Positions 26,801-38,149 of a stretch of DNA of 64,000 bases are shown here, one piece after another. How positions within the stretch are numbered: the first letter of the stretch is position 1; every line of letters begins with the position of its first letter. Source of the DNA: Sinonovacula constricta. Lineage: Eukaryota; Mollusca; Bivalvia; Cardiida; Solecurtidae. The DNA lies in contig CM017558.1 in NCBI GenBank assembly GCA_007844125.1, positions 52,325,334 through 52,389,333 on the forward strand, in the 5' to 3' direction. Made by a program: the position numbers and the translations under genes. Below the pieces are notes generated by a model, which had not been told where the DNA came from, did not search any database, and worked only from the letters and a program-made list of their open reading frames with translations.

Positions 26801-29800
26801 TCAATATGGATGAAAGTAGATTGTTTTTAAGCAGAGTAGACGCTCTACTTACTGTTCAAAGGAAAATGACTGTGCTGGCGGGAAAAACGCTAAAATCAGA
26901 ATAACTGTCGCTATGTGTACTAACATGACTGGAGAGAAGTTGAAGCCACTGTTCATAGGGAAATCAAGAAAGCCAAGACGTTTTAGTAGTGTGAAGGTTG
27001 ACTCTCTTCCGGTGACATATCGGTACAACAGCAAGGCATGGATGAACGCAAAATTGTTTGAAGAATGGGTTAAAGCTGTAGACAGGAAAATGAGACGCCA
27101 GAATCGGAAAATTCTTCTCTTCATCGACAATGCTAGTGCCCATCAGGAGCAAGTTCTTCAAAATGTAAAGCTTGTTCGATTCCCCCCTAACTGCACACCA
27201 GTTCCACTGCCTCTGGACCAGGGCATTATTTAAGCTGTCAAGCTGAAGTTCTACAATCAGCAGTCCAGACACATTATTTCAAGGATGGAGAACTCTACAC
27301 TTTCAGGCCCAGACATGCTAAAGGAGGTGACTGTTCTGGACACTATGTATTGGCTTAATCGGGCATGGAACAATGTTGAGACATCATGCATCATGAGATG
27401 TTTTGACAAGTGTGGGTTTGATGCTGTCAGAAGTCAGCCAGTAGAAGAGGACAATGACTCTGAAAGTGACGACGAAGACATCCCTTTAGCTCACATGGCT
27501 CAAGCAGAGGCTGTCTATGGGTGCAAGATGATGGATCTTGTAAACAGCAATGTAGAAGCAATCGACAATGACCACATAAACTGGGATCTTCCAGTGAATG
27601 AGCTAATTGCCATGGAGTCAGAATCGCAGTCAGAAGATGAGACTGAGCAGCAGCCGCCAAAGGAAATCATCTCTCTAACTGAAGCTAGGGCATGTGTTGA
27701 GAAGTTGAGGTCTTTTGCCACGGGCAAATCTAACAGAAATATTGAGTGCCACCATGGACATGTCAGCAAAGCTGACAGAGTACAGCCTCAACAACATGGC
27801 AGTTCAAAAGAAAATAACTGAGTTTTTAGGACAGACATTTACATTTGCAGAACATGTACACTACTTGTTTGGTGATGATGTTTAAATAGATATTGTTTAG
27901 CTTTTATAAAAATATTCATGTTATATTTAGCATATTTTTATAATGTTATAGTTAGATTAAAATGTTTGAATGTGTTATTTTGTCTTGTTGTTGGCTGTTA
28001 AAATCAAAACAATATGAAATATATATAGAAAAAGTACAACAGATTAAAATAATAATAAAAAATAATTCTTAACCAATTAATGTAGCGCATGTCAATAAAC
28101 TTAACTATATACAATACTTTTATTAAATAAGATAAAATAAATTTTTAATAAACTTTTAGATAAATAGAAATAAAGCCAAGCAAATTAGAGAAGAAAATAA
28201 CATTAAATGGATTTAAAACATTTAATTCTACTGATACTAAAAATATTTAAGTACATGTATATACACATGTCTACGGGTTACCTCTCTAGAGCAACTACCT
28301 CTCTTAAGCAATCAAATTCTCTACTTCCGCTTGATGTGGCTTAAGAGAGGGAGCACTGTACCTTTTACATTCCCAGATATGTTGTGTCGGTTACCATTCA
28401 AAGTACAAAACATTTCCAAGCATACAAGAACAAAACTGGATTAAGTTACATCTGTACAGTTTGACCATTCCCCAGACCCTATTGTAAAAATTCAATTTTA
28501 AACTGATCATTAACCGACTTTATAAAAGGAAAAAACTACGCCATAACCTAAAGTGACTACACAATTTTGTCTTAATAATAATAATTATGGAACCTATGTC
28601 CTTGTCATCTTCCGATTTTGACTTACTCGGATTTATACACACTTTTAAATATCTGGCCCGAAAAATCTAATGGCGACCACAATATTCATGAAAAAGCTTT
28701 TTAGTTTGATTGTAATTAACAAGACAATCACCACCACTAAATTTTTAAATTGTTGGTATAAACACTGAAATGTCAGTCTGACAATATTTTAGACAGAAAA
28801 CAAAACATATCGTTAGAAGAATGCAATAAGGACGAAAATCACTATTGTTACTAACACACATATGGACTAACGAGGCAATGTCTTTGACTAAGTACAAACC
28901 TATAAGGCTATGTGTACGTGATCAGGAAACAGAAAGCAAATTATCAGATTTTGAAAGTCGTCTGTGGTTACAAATAAGAAAAGAAATGAAATTCTGTTAA
29001 ACGAGTCAATATGCAGTTAGTGTTTTTAGATAAGGAAACGTGGCTGTGGGGAAGATAAAGTATGACTGTGGGAAAGATAAAGTATTACTGTGGGAAGATA
29101 AAGTATGTCTGTTGGGAAGATAAAGTATTACTGTGGGAAGATAATTATGACTGTGGGGAAGATAAAGTATGACTTGGGGAGGATAAAGCATGACTGTGTG
29201 GAAGATAAAGTATGACTTGAGGACATAAAGTATGACTGTGTGGAAGATAAAGTATGACTGTGGGAAGATAAAGCATGACTGTGGGAAGATAACGTATGAC
29301 TGTGTGGAAGATAAAGTATGACTTGTGGAAGATAAAGTATTACTTTGGGGGCAGATAAAGTATACTGTGGGGAAGATAAAGTATGACTGTGGGAATATAA
29401 AGTATGGCTGTGGAGGAAGATAAAGTACGACTGTGGGAATATAAAGTATGTCTGTGGGGAAGATAAAGTATGACTGTGGGAAGATAAAGCATGACTGTGG
29501 GAAATATAAAGTATGACTGTGTGGAAGAAAAAGTATGACTGTGGTAAGATAAAGCATTACTGTGGGAAGATAAAGTATTCTGTGGGGAAGATAAAGTATG
29601 ACTGTGGGAAATATAAAGTATGACTGTGTGGAAGATAAAGTATGACTGTGTGGAAGATAAAGTATGACTGGGGGAAGATAAAGCATTACTGTGGGAAGAT
29701 AAAGTATGACTGTGGGGCAGATAAAGCATGACTGTGTGGAAGATAAAGCATGAATGTGTGGAAGATAAAGTATGACTGTGTGGAAGATAAAGTATGGCTG

Positions 29801-32800
29801 TGGGAAGATAAAGTATGGCTGTGGGAAGATAAAGTACGACTGTGGGAAGATAAAGTATGACTGTGTGGAAGATGAAGCACAACTGTGTGGAAGATAAAAG
29901 CACAACTGTGCGGAAGATAAAGTATGCCTATGGGGAAGATAAAGTATGCATATGGGGAAGATAAAGTATGACTGTGGGGAAGATAAAGTATGAATGTGGG
30001 GAAGATAAAGTATGAATGTGGGGAAGATAAAGTATGACTGTGGGGAAGATAAAGTATGACTGTGGGGAAGATAAAGTAAGACTGTGTAAAGATAAAGTAT
30101 GACTGTGGGAAGATAAAGTATGACTGTGGGAAGATAAAGTATGACTGTGTAGAAGATAAAGTATGACTGGGAGAAAGATAAAGTATGTGAAGCACAGTGC
30201 AGACATTCATTTATCTGACTTGCGAAAACAGCTGAATGCTTGAAATATTTTCTCCACGTCAATCAGGCAATGAAAGCTATATGTTCTGCTGCACGTCAGA
30301 TAAACTTAGTGTGCATCGTTAAAGCTATTTTTAAACGTTGTTGTTGTCGTTGTTGTTTTTCTCACAAATATACTTTTGATTTGTTTGATATATGTGACAG
30401 TGTACTTACTTACCAATGCAAATTGCAACTATTTCAAAAAGTTACAATGCTGTTACATGTATTATATGTGCAGTTGTCAATATATGTGAATCGACGTCAT
30501 GATTATCACTGTGTAAATGTGACTTATGTATACCGTAGGAAACGCGGTCTCAAGTAGATTGCGTTATTTTATATATATCAGGTAATCACACGTATGGTCA
30601 TACTGCGTTCTCCTAAAACAAAATATATTGACATCAACGAAAGAAGCCAAAATAAAGAGGGGCTATTTACCGTCAAAGGCAATGGCGGAATCATACACAC
30701 AGTCAGCATGGTATTCTATGCTGACGTCTTTAAGATTAATCCGCACAGCGTGGGTACTATTTGCAGCCTCGAAACGCCATCTGCAATCCAGATTGCTGCA
30801 ATAATAATAGTTTACCATTTTTAAAGTACTTTAAAGTACTTTAACACAATGTCATCAATAAGTTAATACGGCTACTGCTACTGTGACCGTTGCAACACCT
30901 TTTTTTCCAAATTCAACTTAACTGAATGACATATACATGTAGAAGGGTCCACATAGGGAAGGTCTTGGGTGCAAACCTTACAAAAGTCGTAAAAATGATC
31001 ACTCTCAATTGAACATAAGTTTTCCAACGTCCAGGACAGGCGTCCCATGCCATGATATTGAGATTGGGATTGGTATCATGCCTGGTTGACGGTGCATGTA
31101 ACACATGAAAGTTTCTGCCCTGACCGGGACTCGGACCACTGCGATGATTGGCTGCTTTTTAACTCTGCAAAGCACGAATGGATCAGACTTAGTCAAATAG
31201 TGTAGGAAGCTGTCTGCCCTATTAGCTTTCTTATTCTTCATAAACATGTTGTATAACCTTTGCATGAAGTTGTCAGCAAATGAACTAAGTATTTAGAATA
31301 AACAAATTAAGTGTAAGAGATATTTTGCTTACGATTTAAATAACGAAAATTGTACAAGGAAGACAAGAAATTAAGGAAACATTTACTTGGTGTATCCGAA
31401 CGGGTAGCCGGGACTAGTGAGCTCTTGGGTCGTTTCATTCGCTGTCAATACTGTGACTCCACCGGAACAGTCCCCTCGCACTGTGAAAAGTATATATGTT
31501 CGACATGCAGTAAAACTGTAGAATGTGTATATATCTTCGAAGTACGGTAACACTGTGTCAGGTGTGTATATGTTCGTGATAAAATAAAACTGTAGAATGT
31601 GTATATATCTTCGAAGTACAGTAACACTGTGTCAGGTGTGTATATGTTCGTGATAAAATAAAACTGTAGAATGTGTATATATCTTCGAAGTACGGTAACA
31701 CTGTGTCAGGTGTGTATATGTTCGTGATAAAATAAAACTGTAGGTGTATATATCTTCGAAGTACAGTAACACTGTGACAGGTGTGTATATGTTCGTGCTA
31801 AAGTAAAACTGTAGAATGTGTATATATCTTCGAAGTACGGTAACACTGTGACAGGTGTGTATATGTTCGTGATAAAATAAAACTGTAGAATGTGTATATA
31901 TCTTCAAAGTACAGTAACACTGTGTCAGGTGTGTATATGTTCGTGATAAAATAAAACTGTAGAATGTATATATATCTTCGAAGTACGGTAACACTGTGTC
32001 AGGTGTGTATATGTTCGTGATAAAATAAAACTGTAGAATGTGTATATATCTTCGAAGTACGGTAACACTGTGTCAGGTGTGTATATATTCGTGATAAAAT
32101 AAAACTGTAGAATGTGTATATATCTTCGAAGTACAGTAACATTGTGTCAGGTGTGTATATGTTCGTGATAAAATAAAACTGTAGAATGTGTATATATCTT
32201 CGAAGTACGGTAACACTGTGTCAGGTGTGTATATGTTCGTGCTAAAATAAAACTGTAGAATGTGTATATATCTTCGAAGTACGGTAACACTGTGTCAGGT
32301 GTGTATATGTTCGTGATAAAATAAAACTGTAGGTGTATATATCTTCGAAGTACAGTAACACTGTGACAGGTGTGTATATGTTCGTGCTAAAGTAAAACTG
32401 TAGAATATGTATATATCTTCGAAGTACGGTAACACTGTGTTAGGTGTGTATATGTTCGTGCTAAAATAAAACTGTAGAATGTGTATATATCTTCGAAGTA
32501 CAGTAACACTGTGTCAGGTGTGTATATGTTCGTGATAAAATAAAACTGTAGAATGTGTATATATCTTCGAAGTACGGTAACACTGTGTCAGGTGTGTATA
32601 TGTTCGTGATAAAATAAAACCGTAGAATGTGTATATATCTTCGAAGTACGGTAACACTGTGACAGGTGTGTATATGTTCGTGATAAAATAAAATTGTAGA
32701 ATGTGTATATATCTTCGAAGTACGGTAACACTGTGTAAGGTGTGTATATGTTCGTGATAAAATAAAACTATAGAATGTGTATATATCTTCGAAGTACGGT

Positions 32801-34726
32801 AACACTGTTTCAGGTGTGTATATGTTCGTGATAAAATAAAACTGTAGAATGTGTATATATCTTCGAAGTACGGTAACACTGTGACAGGTGTGTATATGTT
32901 CGTGCTAAAATAAAACTGTAGAAGGTGTATATATGTTCGAGCCAAAGAAACACTTTGGAAGGTGCATATATGTTCCAGGTACTAGGGATGTCAACTGTTG
33001 ACCGGATAACCGGATATCGCGCGTTTATCCAAATAGCAATTTACCATCCGCTTAACCTTATAAAATGCCCATAGTTTAAAATAAGTATTATCAAATGCCC
33101 GTCTTCGCTTAAGTTTGATTTCGACTGCACCATTATGTGTTTAATAACATTGCAGCGCACAATCCCATCTCCCGCACCCGTTTTTACGGTTACGTAAACC
33201 GAAACCTCGAAGCTACCAAAATGACAATCTGTGACTTTTGACGAAACGCATGCAGCTGCGGACACGGGATGGTGAGTGGGGATAGTGTGTGTGTGGGGGG
33301 GGGGGGGAGGGGGGAGAGCTAACAATTACCACATGTGTCAGGTTATTGTTAAGGTAAATTCCTAGTCCTTCTCCAGTTTCCATTGAACACTGCGATATCT
33401 AAAATTTTCTGACCCGACCCCCCGATTTTTTGCTCGACGTTTTTCGAGACTTTCTTAAATCTGTTTAAATTTTTTTGCATAGTGTTACCAAACATACATT
33501 AACATCACGAGATGACATTAACCAAACAGACTATAATTTCGAAGCACCATGGAAGGTGTATATATGTTCGAGTTACAGTAAAATTGTGGAAGGTGTATAC
33601 ATGATTGAGCTAGAAAAAGCACGATGGGAGGTGAATATACGTTCTAGATACAGTAAAACTGTGGAAGGTGTATATATGTTCGAGATACAGCAGCACTGTG
33701 GAAAGTGTATATATTTTCGAGCTACAGTTACATTGTAAAAGCTGTCTTTATGTTCGAGCTACAATCACACGTTGGAAGGCGTATATATGTTCGAACTACA
33801 AAAGCACTGTGAAAGGCGTATATATGTTCGAGCTGCAAAAGCACTGTCGAAAGTGTATATACTTCGAGCTACAGTAAGATTGTGGAAAGTGTATATATGT
33901 TCGAGCTACTATGTTCTAGCAAGGGTACCACTGTTCAAGGTTCATAAATGTTCCTGTCACATTTAAACGATTGAAGGAGTATAAATTATATGTTCGAGCA
34001 AAGGCTACTATGTACGGTGCATAATGGTAGCACTGTGGAGGTGCATAAACGTTTGAGCTACGGTAGCACTGTGGAAGGCGTATACTTAATAGACCTACAG
34101 TGTGGATGACTGCTTTTATATACAATAATAAAAATTGCATAAGATCGGCTAATCTTATTATAAAATAACTAAAACTTAAAATGTTAAGGTAAATCAACAC
34201 TTTATTTACCAATAACCAATCAGATTCTCATTGTTGTCAATAGTCTTTACGGTGTCGTTGCCTTACAAGAAACAAGGTCTCATGTTTATTGAAAGATTTA
34301 CACAGAAGGTCAGTAGAACTTCATGCATTGGAAGGTATGTTTGAGTTCTAGCTAAGATGGCATTATATCAATTCATTAATCAACATTGACGGATTAAGCG
34401 ATTTGAAAATATGTTGTTTTACAACTTACTTTTAATTGTTTGGCAATGAATTAAGTGCAAAAATAGTTATCCGTATAAGAAAATACACAGAAAGATGTTA
34501 TTTTCAGTTAACGTATATGTACAAAAATAAAATGATAACACTAACCATAGTCAATGAAAAGCGTAACAAGGCACCAAACAGCAATCCCTGACCATGTTCG
34601 CCTTTGTCGGCAGACACCAGCAGTGATCGGTCCATCCCGGTTATATTCGTTGATTTCCGCATCTGTCCGATCAAGTTCGGCGTGAATCGGAGTATTTCGT
34701 TGGTTTGATATTCTGCGTCCATTCAT
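23037..34726 (-). CDS. CUB-domain single-pass membrane protein with PPAY tail (five-exon gene)
   Basis: The five exons are 34726-34546, 31480-31387, 30795-30671, 24674-24522 and 23857-23037. They join in matching phases to 1374 nt, or 457 residues. Residues about 45-60 form a hydrophobic stretch read as a signal peptide. Residues 65-185 form one CUB domain with four cysteines (65, 96, 124, 146), the usual two-disulfide pattern. SPGYP, NNLDCRW, CVYD..FDG and GTFCG are the landmark motifs, and NET, NST and NSS are potential N-glycosylation sites. Residues about 201-224 form the membrane segment. The 233-residue tail is rich in Pro, Ser and Gly and carries PPAY at 257-260 and 271-274, a known type of WW-domain ligand such as Nedd4-family ubiquitin ligases bind. 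The extracellular ligand is unknown. I cannot name an orthologue. The start codon is the least certain part. Confidence 0.82.
24396..24431. repeat. Isolated relative of the 45-bp satellite unit
   Basis: The phrase AGCTGCCTGATCATGATCTA, followed by a diverged AACCTTTTGATGCT, matches array units near 15771 in the same orientation. It is a single copy inside the last intron of the CUB gene. Confidence 0.7.
24522..24674 (-). CDS. CUB gene exon 4 (end of the CUB domain)
   Basis: The exon encodes STHLGTFCGTSLPHYIS, then LTLTFHSDYSLGGKGFKLQY. This is the fourth CUB cysteine, the SD motif often associated with calcium binding and the terminal GFKLQY strand. The acceptor is TTTTTCATAG and the donor is GTAAGT. 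The 153 nt exon has phase 2 in and 1 out. It is separated from exon 3 by a 5996-bp intron filled with repeats. Confidence 0.9.
25070..25290. other. GC-rich island of unknown nature inside CUB intron 3
   Basis: About 200 bp with far higher GC than the AT-rich flanks, including GGGCCGGGCCCC. On the plus strand it lies within a 76-codon frame starting ATG at 25060. No family was recognised, and the minus strand is interrupted by stops. It could be a fragment of a repeat, a regulatory element or a pseudogene. Confidence 0.4.
25721..28360 (+). mobile_element. Degenerate Tigger/pogo-like DNA transposon
   Basis: The element surrounds a broken transposase. The right end reads GGCTTAAGAGAGGGAGCACTG followed by TA at 28359-28360, the dinucleotide targeted by the Tc1/mariner/pogo superfamily. 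A weakly similar ACTCCCGCTAGTTTAA phrase near 25725 may be the matching left end. Several TTAAG phrases recur in both ends. The left boundary is tentative. The element sits in intron 3 of the CUB gene, opposite to its transcription. Confidence 0.6.
26452..27821 (+). pseudogene. Broken Tigger/pogo-type transposase (CENP-B/jerky-like)
   Basis: The protein begins MAAFESN with a CENP-B-type DNA-binding helix-turn-helix (LLQRWMGDANTRRIGL to FLKRN). A DDE domain follows: FNMDES carries the first Asp, LLFIDNASAHQ the second and PLPLDQGII the third. The first helix-turn-helix normally ahead of this (psq type) is missing. Two lesions inactivate it: a frameshift near 26868, where the frame changes before AGGKNAKIRITVAM, and an in-frame TAA at 27231-27233 directly after DQGII, where family members usually continue. 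A C-terminal acidic region follows to 27821. It is a dead copy with no host function visible. Confidence 0.85.
27822..29035. other. AT-rich part of CUB intron 3
   Basis: The first part is the 3' untranslated tail of the Tigger element up to 28360. The rest is plain intronic sequence. No exon or RNA gene was recognised. Confidence 0.55.
29036..30190. repeat. 22-bp intronic minisatellite, about 50 units
   Basis: The plus-strand unit is GACTGTGGGGAAGATAAAG plus TAT, varying from 20 to 23 bp through changes in the G run. Read in the direction of CUB gene transcription, each unit is ATACTTTATCTTCCCCACAG followed by TC, a pyrimidine run ending in CACAG. The long minus-strand frames of Ser, His, Leu, Phe and Tyr repeats come from this periodicity and are not genes. 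Confidence 0.93.
30671..30795 (-). CDS. CUB gene exon 3 (middle of the CUB domain)
   Basis: The exon encodes NLDCRWRFEA, then IEYHADCVYDSAIAFD, which gives CUB cysteines 2 and 3 and the aspartates usual in this loop. The acceptor ends ATTATTGCAG and the donor is GTAAAT. The 125 nt exon takes one base from exon 2 to make Asn and gives one base (G) to exon 4 to make Gly. Confidence 0.88.
31060..31165 (-). mobile_element. Possible SINE fragment in CUB intron 2
   Basis: On the minus strand a GGTCCGAGTCCCGG phrase resembles a tRNA B box, followed by a non-tRNA body containing GGCATGATACC. No clear A box is present. This is tentative. Confidence 0.3.
31387..31480 (-). CDS. CUB gene exon 2 (start of the CUB domain)
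   Basis: The exon encodes RGDCSGGVTVL then QELTSPGYPFGYT, the first strand and first cysteine of a CUB domain. The acceptor reads TACTTTTCACAG immediately before the exon and the donor is GTAAAT. The phase is 2 nt in and 2 nt out. The acceptor lies in the terminal unit of the 37/74-bp satellite that fills the upstream intron. Confidence 0.85.
31478..32985. repeat. 74-bp dimeric satellite, about 20 units
   Basis: The unit is two 37-bp halves, one starting GTGTATATATCTTCGAAGTA and the other GTGTGTATATGTTCGTGATA. Two units have a 5-bp deletion (near 31741 and 32330). The array occupies intron 1 of the CUB gene and its left end overlaps the acceptor of exon 2. The open frames on the minus strand are by-products. 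Confidence 0.93.
32986..33535. other. Non-repetitive interruption between the two satellite blocks
   Basis: This interruption begins with TACTAGGGATGTCAACTGTT and a CCGGATAACCGGATAT palindromic phrase, which could be the end of a DNA transposon of hAT type, although no matching end was found. It also contains a G13-A-G6 run at 33295-33314. Confidence 0.4.
33536..34100. repeat. 37-bp monomeric satellite block
   Basis: About 14 diverged 37-bp units of the form GGAAGGTGTATATATGTTCG then AGCTACAGTAAAACTGT. They share GTGTATATATGTTCG and ACTGT with both halves of the neighbouring 74-bp unit, so they look like the older monomeric form of the same satellite. Confidence 0.85.
34546..34726 (-). CDS. 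CUB gene exon 1 (N terminus and probable signal peptide)
   Basis: The frame starts MNGRRIS and ends with RRTWSGIAVWCLVTLFIDY just before a GTTAGT donor. The last single base (G) completes a Val codon with TG at the start of exon 2. The 60-residue leader is long for a simple signal peptide because about 44 polar residues precede the hydrophobic run. An upstream in-frame extension to 34888 is open, so the start could lie further 5' or in another exon. Confidence 0.55.
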
Positions 34727-37254
34727 TATTGATGGAGATTGGCTGCAACGACAAGAGATACTGTCTCTGATTTTAACTGTAAAAGGCATTTCAGAAAAAT
34801 CGATCTGAGAAGGATCTGAAACTTGATTTGAAATGATTCCTCTGAGAGTGTGTGGATACTTAATAATAAAAAATGTAGATATGTTCAATAATTAGATTCA
34901 AATCAGAAACGTGCCAAGACAAATACGTTCACTCATGGTGCATTATTATGTGCAGGATTGTGTTGTTGTTGTTGTTGTTACTGTTGTTGCTGTTGTTGTT
35001 TTGTCTTTTGAACACTCAATAAATGTTTAACTAAAACTTTTTGTCAAAATGAATTAGAAAGAAAATATATTCTAGTGAAACACAGAACACTGATATCTTT
35101 CTTATTATACCACAAAGCCCACACATGCAGTACTGTTGTGGTTATTTTTTTGTAAGTTGGGTTTGTCAAAAGCTGTTGTATCTTACTAATTACAGCGATT
35201 GTAACATATGCATGTTTTTTTTTTGTCCTACTGCTCGTTTCCACGTGAATGTAAATTTCAGTAGCTTGAACATATACAAGTGTGTGTTGTTCTTTTAAAT
35301 AATGAAACCAAACATTTCAACTGTTGTCAGTTATGATAATAACAATCAATAATTATAATATTTGGGATGATAATTTGAGATGGCATCTTATTTGTATTTA
35401 TAAAGAATGGCGAATAATTGGTTAACCACCTCTGAAGTTAGGCTTCAGCAAAAATAAACATATGACAGAACTAGCACGAGGGCTGAGAGTGGATTCGAAG
35501 GAATCGTCAAACATCTTTAAACACGGGAATACAGTCTACCTTTAAAGAAATGTCATCAACACAAGCGTAAATTAAATCAATACTCGGGGAGGATGTTTTA
35601 ATTCCGGCATTCACGACATGTCCGATTTTAATCTTACAAGTTAAAGGAAAGCATCGCTGTAAGAAGGTAGCAGACGATCTTTCTGACATAGTTTCCATAG
35701 TAACCCGACGGCAACAAGATTTTTTAAACGACAATTCCTTTGTCGATAACAAACAAGTAAGACCTCATTTAAAAGTCGTAAAATACCAGAATATATGTAT
35801 ACAGACAGCTTAATATGTCTGTTTTTACTAAAGAAAGCTGTGGGATGCATGTTTTCATCATAAAATGGTGTACATGGAGTCGCTTGAACACGATTTAAGA
35901 CAAAGTGTTACACAACACACGTGATCATAAACATTTGTACAGACATTGTACACTCTTTTAAGTTAAGCAATACTTGAAAAGAGATTTAAATTCATGACAT
36001 AATTAAATACACAATAAAATTTTAATAAAATTGTAAAAGCTACGGTTTGTTTTAAACATCATTGACAGCTTGATGTTATGATAACAGGAAAAGGCTTGAA
36101 AACATGATATTTTCCAGACTGAAGCAGAAGTTTAAATGTAACTAAGTAGACTAATATTAAATAAAATCATAAACTTTCAAATTATGATAAGACATTGTAC
36201 ACGCTTTTGTGGTTTTGGTACATGTTTATCCAGTATTTGTTTTTAAAGATTTTTTAATATAGAGTATTATTTCCCCCTAAATTCTGGTAGTTTTTAAATA
36301 GGAAAACACGCAAATGTGTTTTGCAAAGTAATTGATAACAATGAATTAGGTTTCCACGAAAATCTAAGTCGGGCTCCCTTTGTCATTTCTTTACATTATT
36401 TGGACTCCAACGTGTCTTCTTAACCGAACATTAATAGTTGTTAAGTGATTGATTCTTTACAATGTTTGCCTTTTCGATCGACAAATTCAACAATGAACGC
36501 AATAAAACGCTTCCCGCTTATCCTATCTTTAAGACGAGACAGAATACAGACAATTTTGACCATAACACTTCTTATCAACCTTGTGAAATATGCGAAGCAT
36601 GTATATGACTTTTGCAGGACTATCCAAACATGATAATTATTTGTTATACAACATTCCACCACATGTATTGTTTATTCTTTCAGAAATGTTATTAATATTT
36701 CCCTTTGAAGTACCCTGGATAGAGACTTTTATTCAATACGACTCATTACAGTTCAGTGTGTGGAGTCTTGACAATATATTATTTTGTGTAACGTTTCTAA
36801 TAACATAGATGACTCTCAGTCGACTAAAATAAAATACTACACATTTTATTATTTTTTTTAAGCAATTCATGGCTTACAACATAACAACACAAATAATATA
36901 TATAAAAATTACAAAAATCTCTATTACAATTGTAACATTATAATCAAAGTGTACAATTATATTTTTCTTTCTTCTTAATGTATAATAAGAAATTATACAG
37001 TTATTTACTTACAACCAATTGGATATATATCTTTAATTTACTAAATCTTTCATTATAAACACACTTAAAACAAACTATATTCTTCTAAGGTTGGCAAAAT
37101 ATAAATGTTTTGCTACATTTATTATCACTTTCTTATATTTTAGATTCATTAATAAGCTTCTTTTCATTGTTTGTATTCTAGTATACCATCAGAAAGTCTG
37201 ACATTAGAGTTCTTGGAACCGGTTTAAGCACGCCAGTGGCTTCATGTGCAGGCA
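34727..37254. other. Noncoding region upstream of the CUB gene
   Basis: The promoter of the CUB gene should lie here, but I cannot point to a specific element. A GTT microsatellite lies near 34960-35005. Open frames of up to 81 codons show no domain. Confidence 0.5.
34960..35005. repeat. (GTT)n microsatellite
   Basis: Interrupted GTT triplets with ACT and GCT variants. Confidence 0.85.
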
Positions 37255-37620
37255 GTTATTGTTGAGGTGACCTGGTATAATATTATGGAAGGAGATATCC
37301 GCCAATATTCTAATTACTATTTCTAACTTTCAATATTCGGATTTGTCACTTCAAATGTCAATTTGTAAATTGCAACACATCGCATGCTAAATACCGCTAT
37401 CTATTTACATCCTAACTTTTATATATCACATGAAAATGTTCACATGTCAACATTACATTTGAACAATTTCACATTTCCCGCATATATAATTTACAAGTTA
37501 CAAATCGCGGGGCGAAAATCACGATTACATTTTACGTTTCTAGAATCTAATTTACAAGTTACTAATCTAGAGGCGCAAATCACTAATGTAAAATGTACGC
37601 CGCATAACACCAGTTCAACA
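37255..37620 (+). repeat. Left copy of an inverted dispersed repeat
   Basis: The landmarks in order are GGTGACCTGG, TAATATTATGGAAGGAGATA, TTTGTAAATTGCAACAC and AATTTACAAGTTACAAATC (from about 37487). The same landmarks occur in reverse complement and in mirrored order at 38790-39105. Confidence 0.65.
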
Positions 37621-38149
37621 TCAGGACGCAAGGGGGCGCTTCTAACACGGGAATGTCTATCTGTAAATAGAATGTATTGCTTAAACTTGCCCGCGTTCGT
37701 GTGTACTTTCAAGTTGTGAGTTTCTTACCGACAGAATCAGACACATGTATTATTTATTTGTGCTATACAATTTTAGGGATATTATTCTGTACTTAACTGC
37801 TGATCATGATATGACTACGTATATATAGGCCTATGTATGTGATTATAGAAGATCCAGTGATAATTCAGTGTTAGTGGCACATTAGGAAAAATGCGTGATA
37901 CATGCATTTATAATCATTCTTGACATGTACTCTAGACATGCACCAATAAAAGTTGGTCCATATTTACGTGTCTCTACCTTTTCCTCAAACTGTATGAATC
38001 GGTTCAAATGTTGTTCGTATATTTTTATCTCTCAGGTCTGACAGCCCCTACACCCCGCCCCCACCCCATTCAACCTCTATGGCCCCACCCTCTTTCATTT
38101 AACTGCATATATCCTGATCGAAGTGATCCGAGCTGGCAAAATTCCTTTA

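Noticed and set aside
29006..30262. A 418-codon minus-strand frame rich in Ser, Leu, Tyr and Phe
   Set aside because: It follows the 22-bp minisatellite inside an intron of a same-strand gene. Three frames of the same strand are open over the same units.
31445..32945. Several frames of 60-143 codons on the minus strand
   Set aside because: They come from the 74-bp satellite in an intron; frames change at each length variant.
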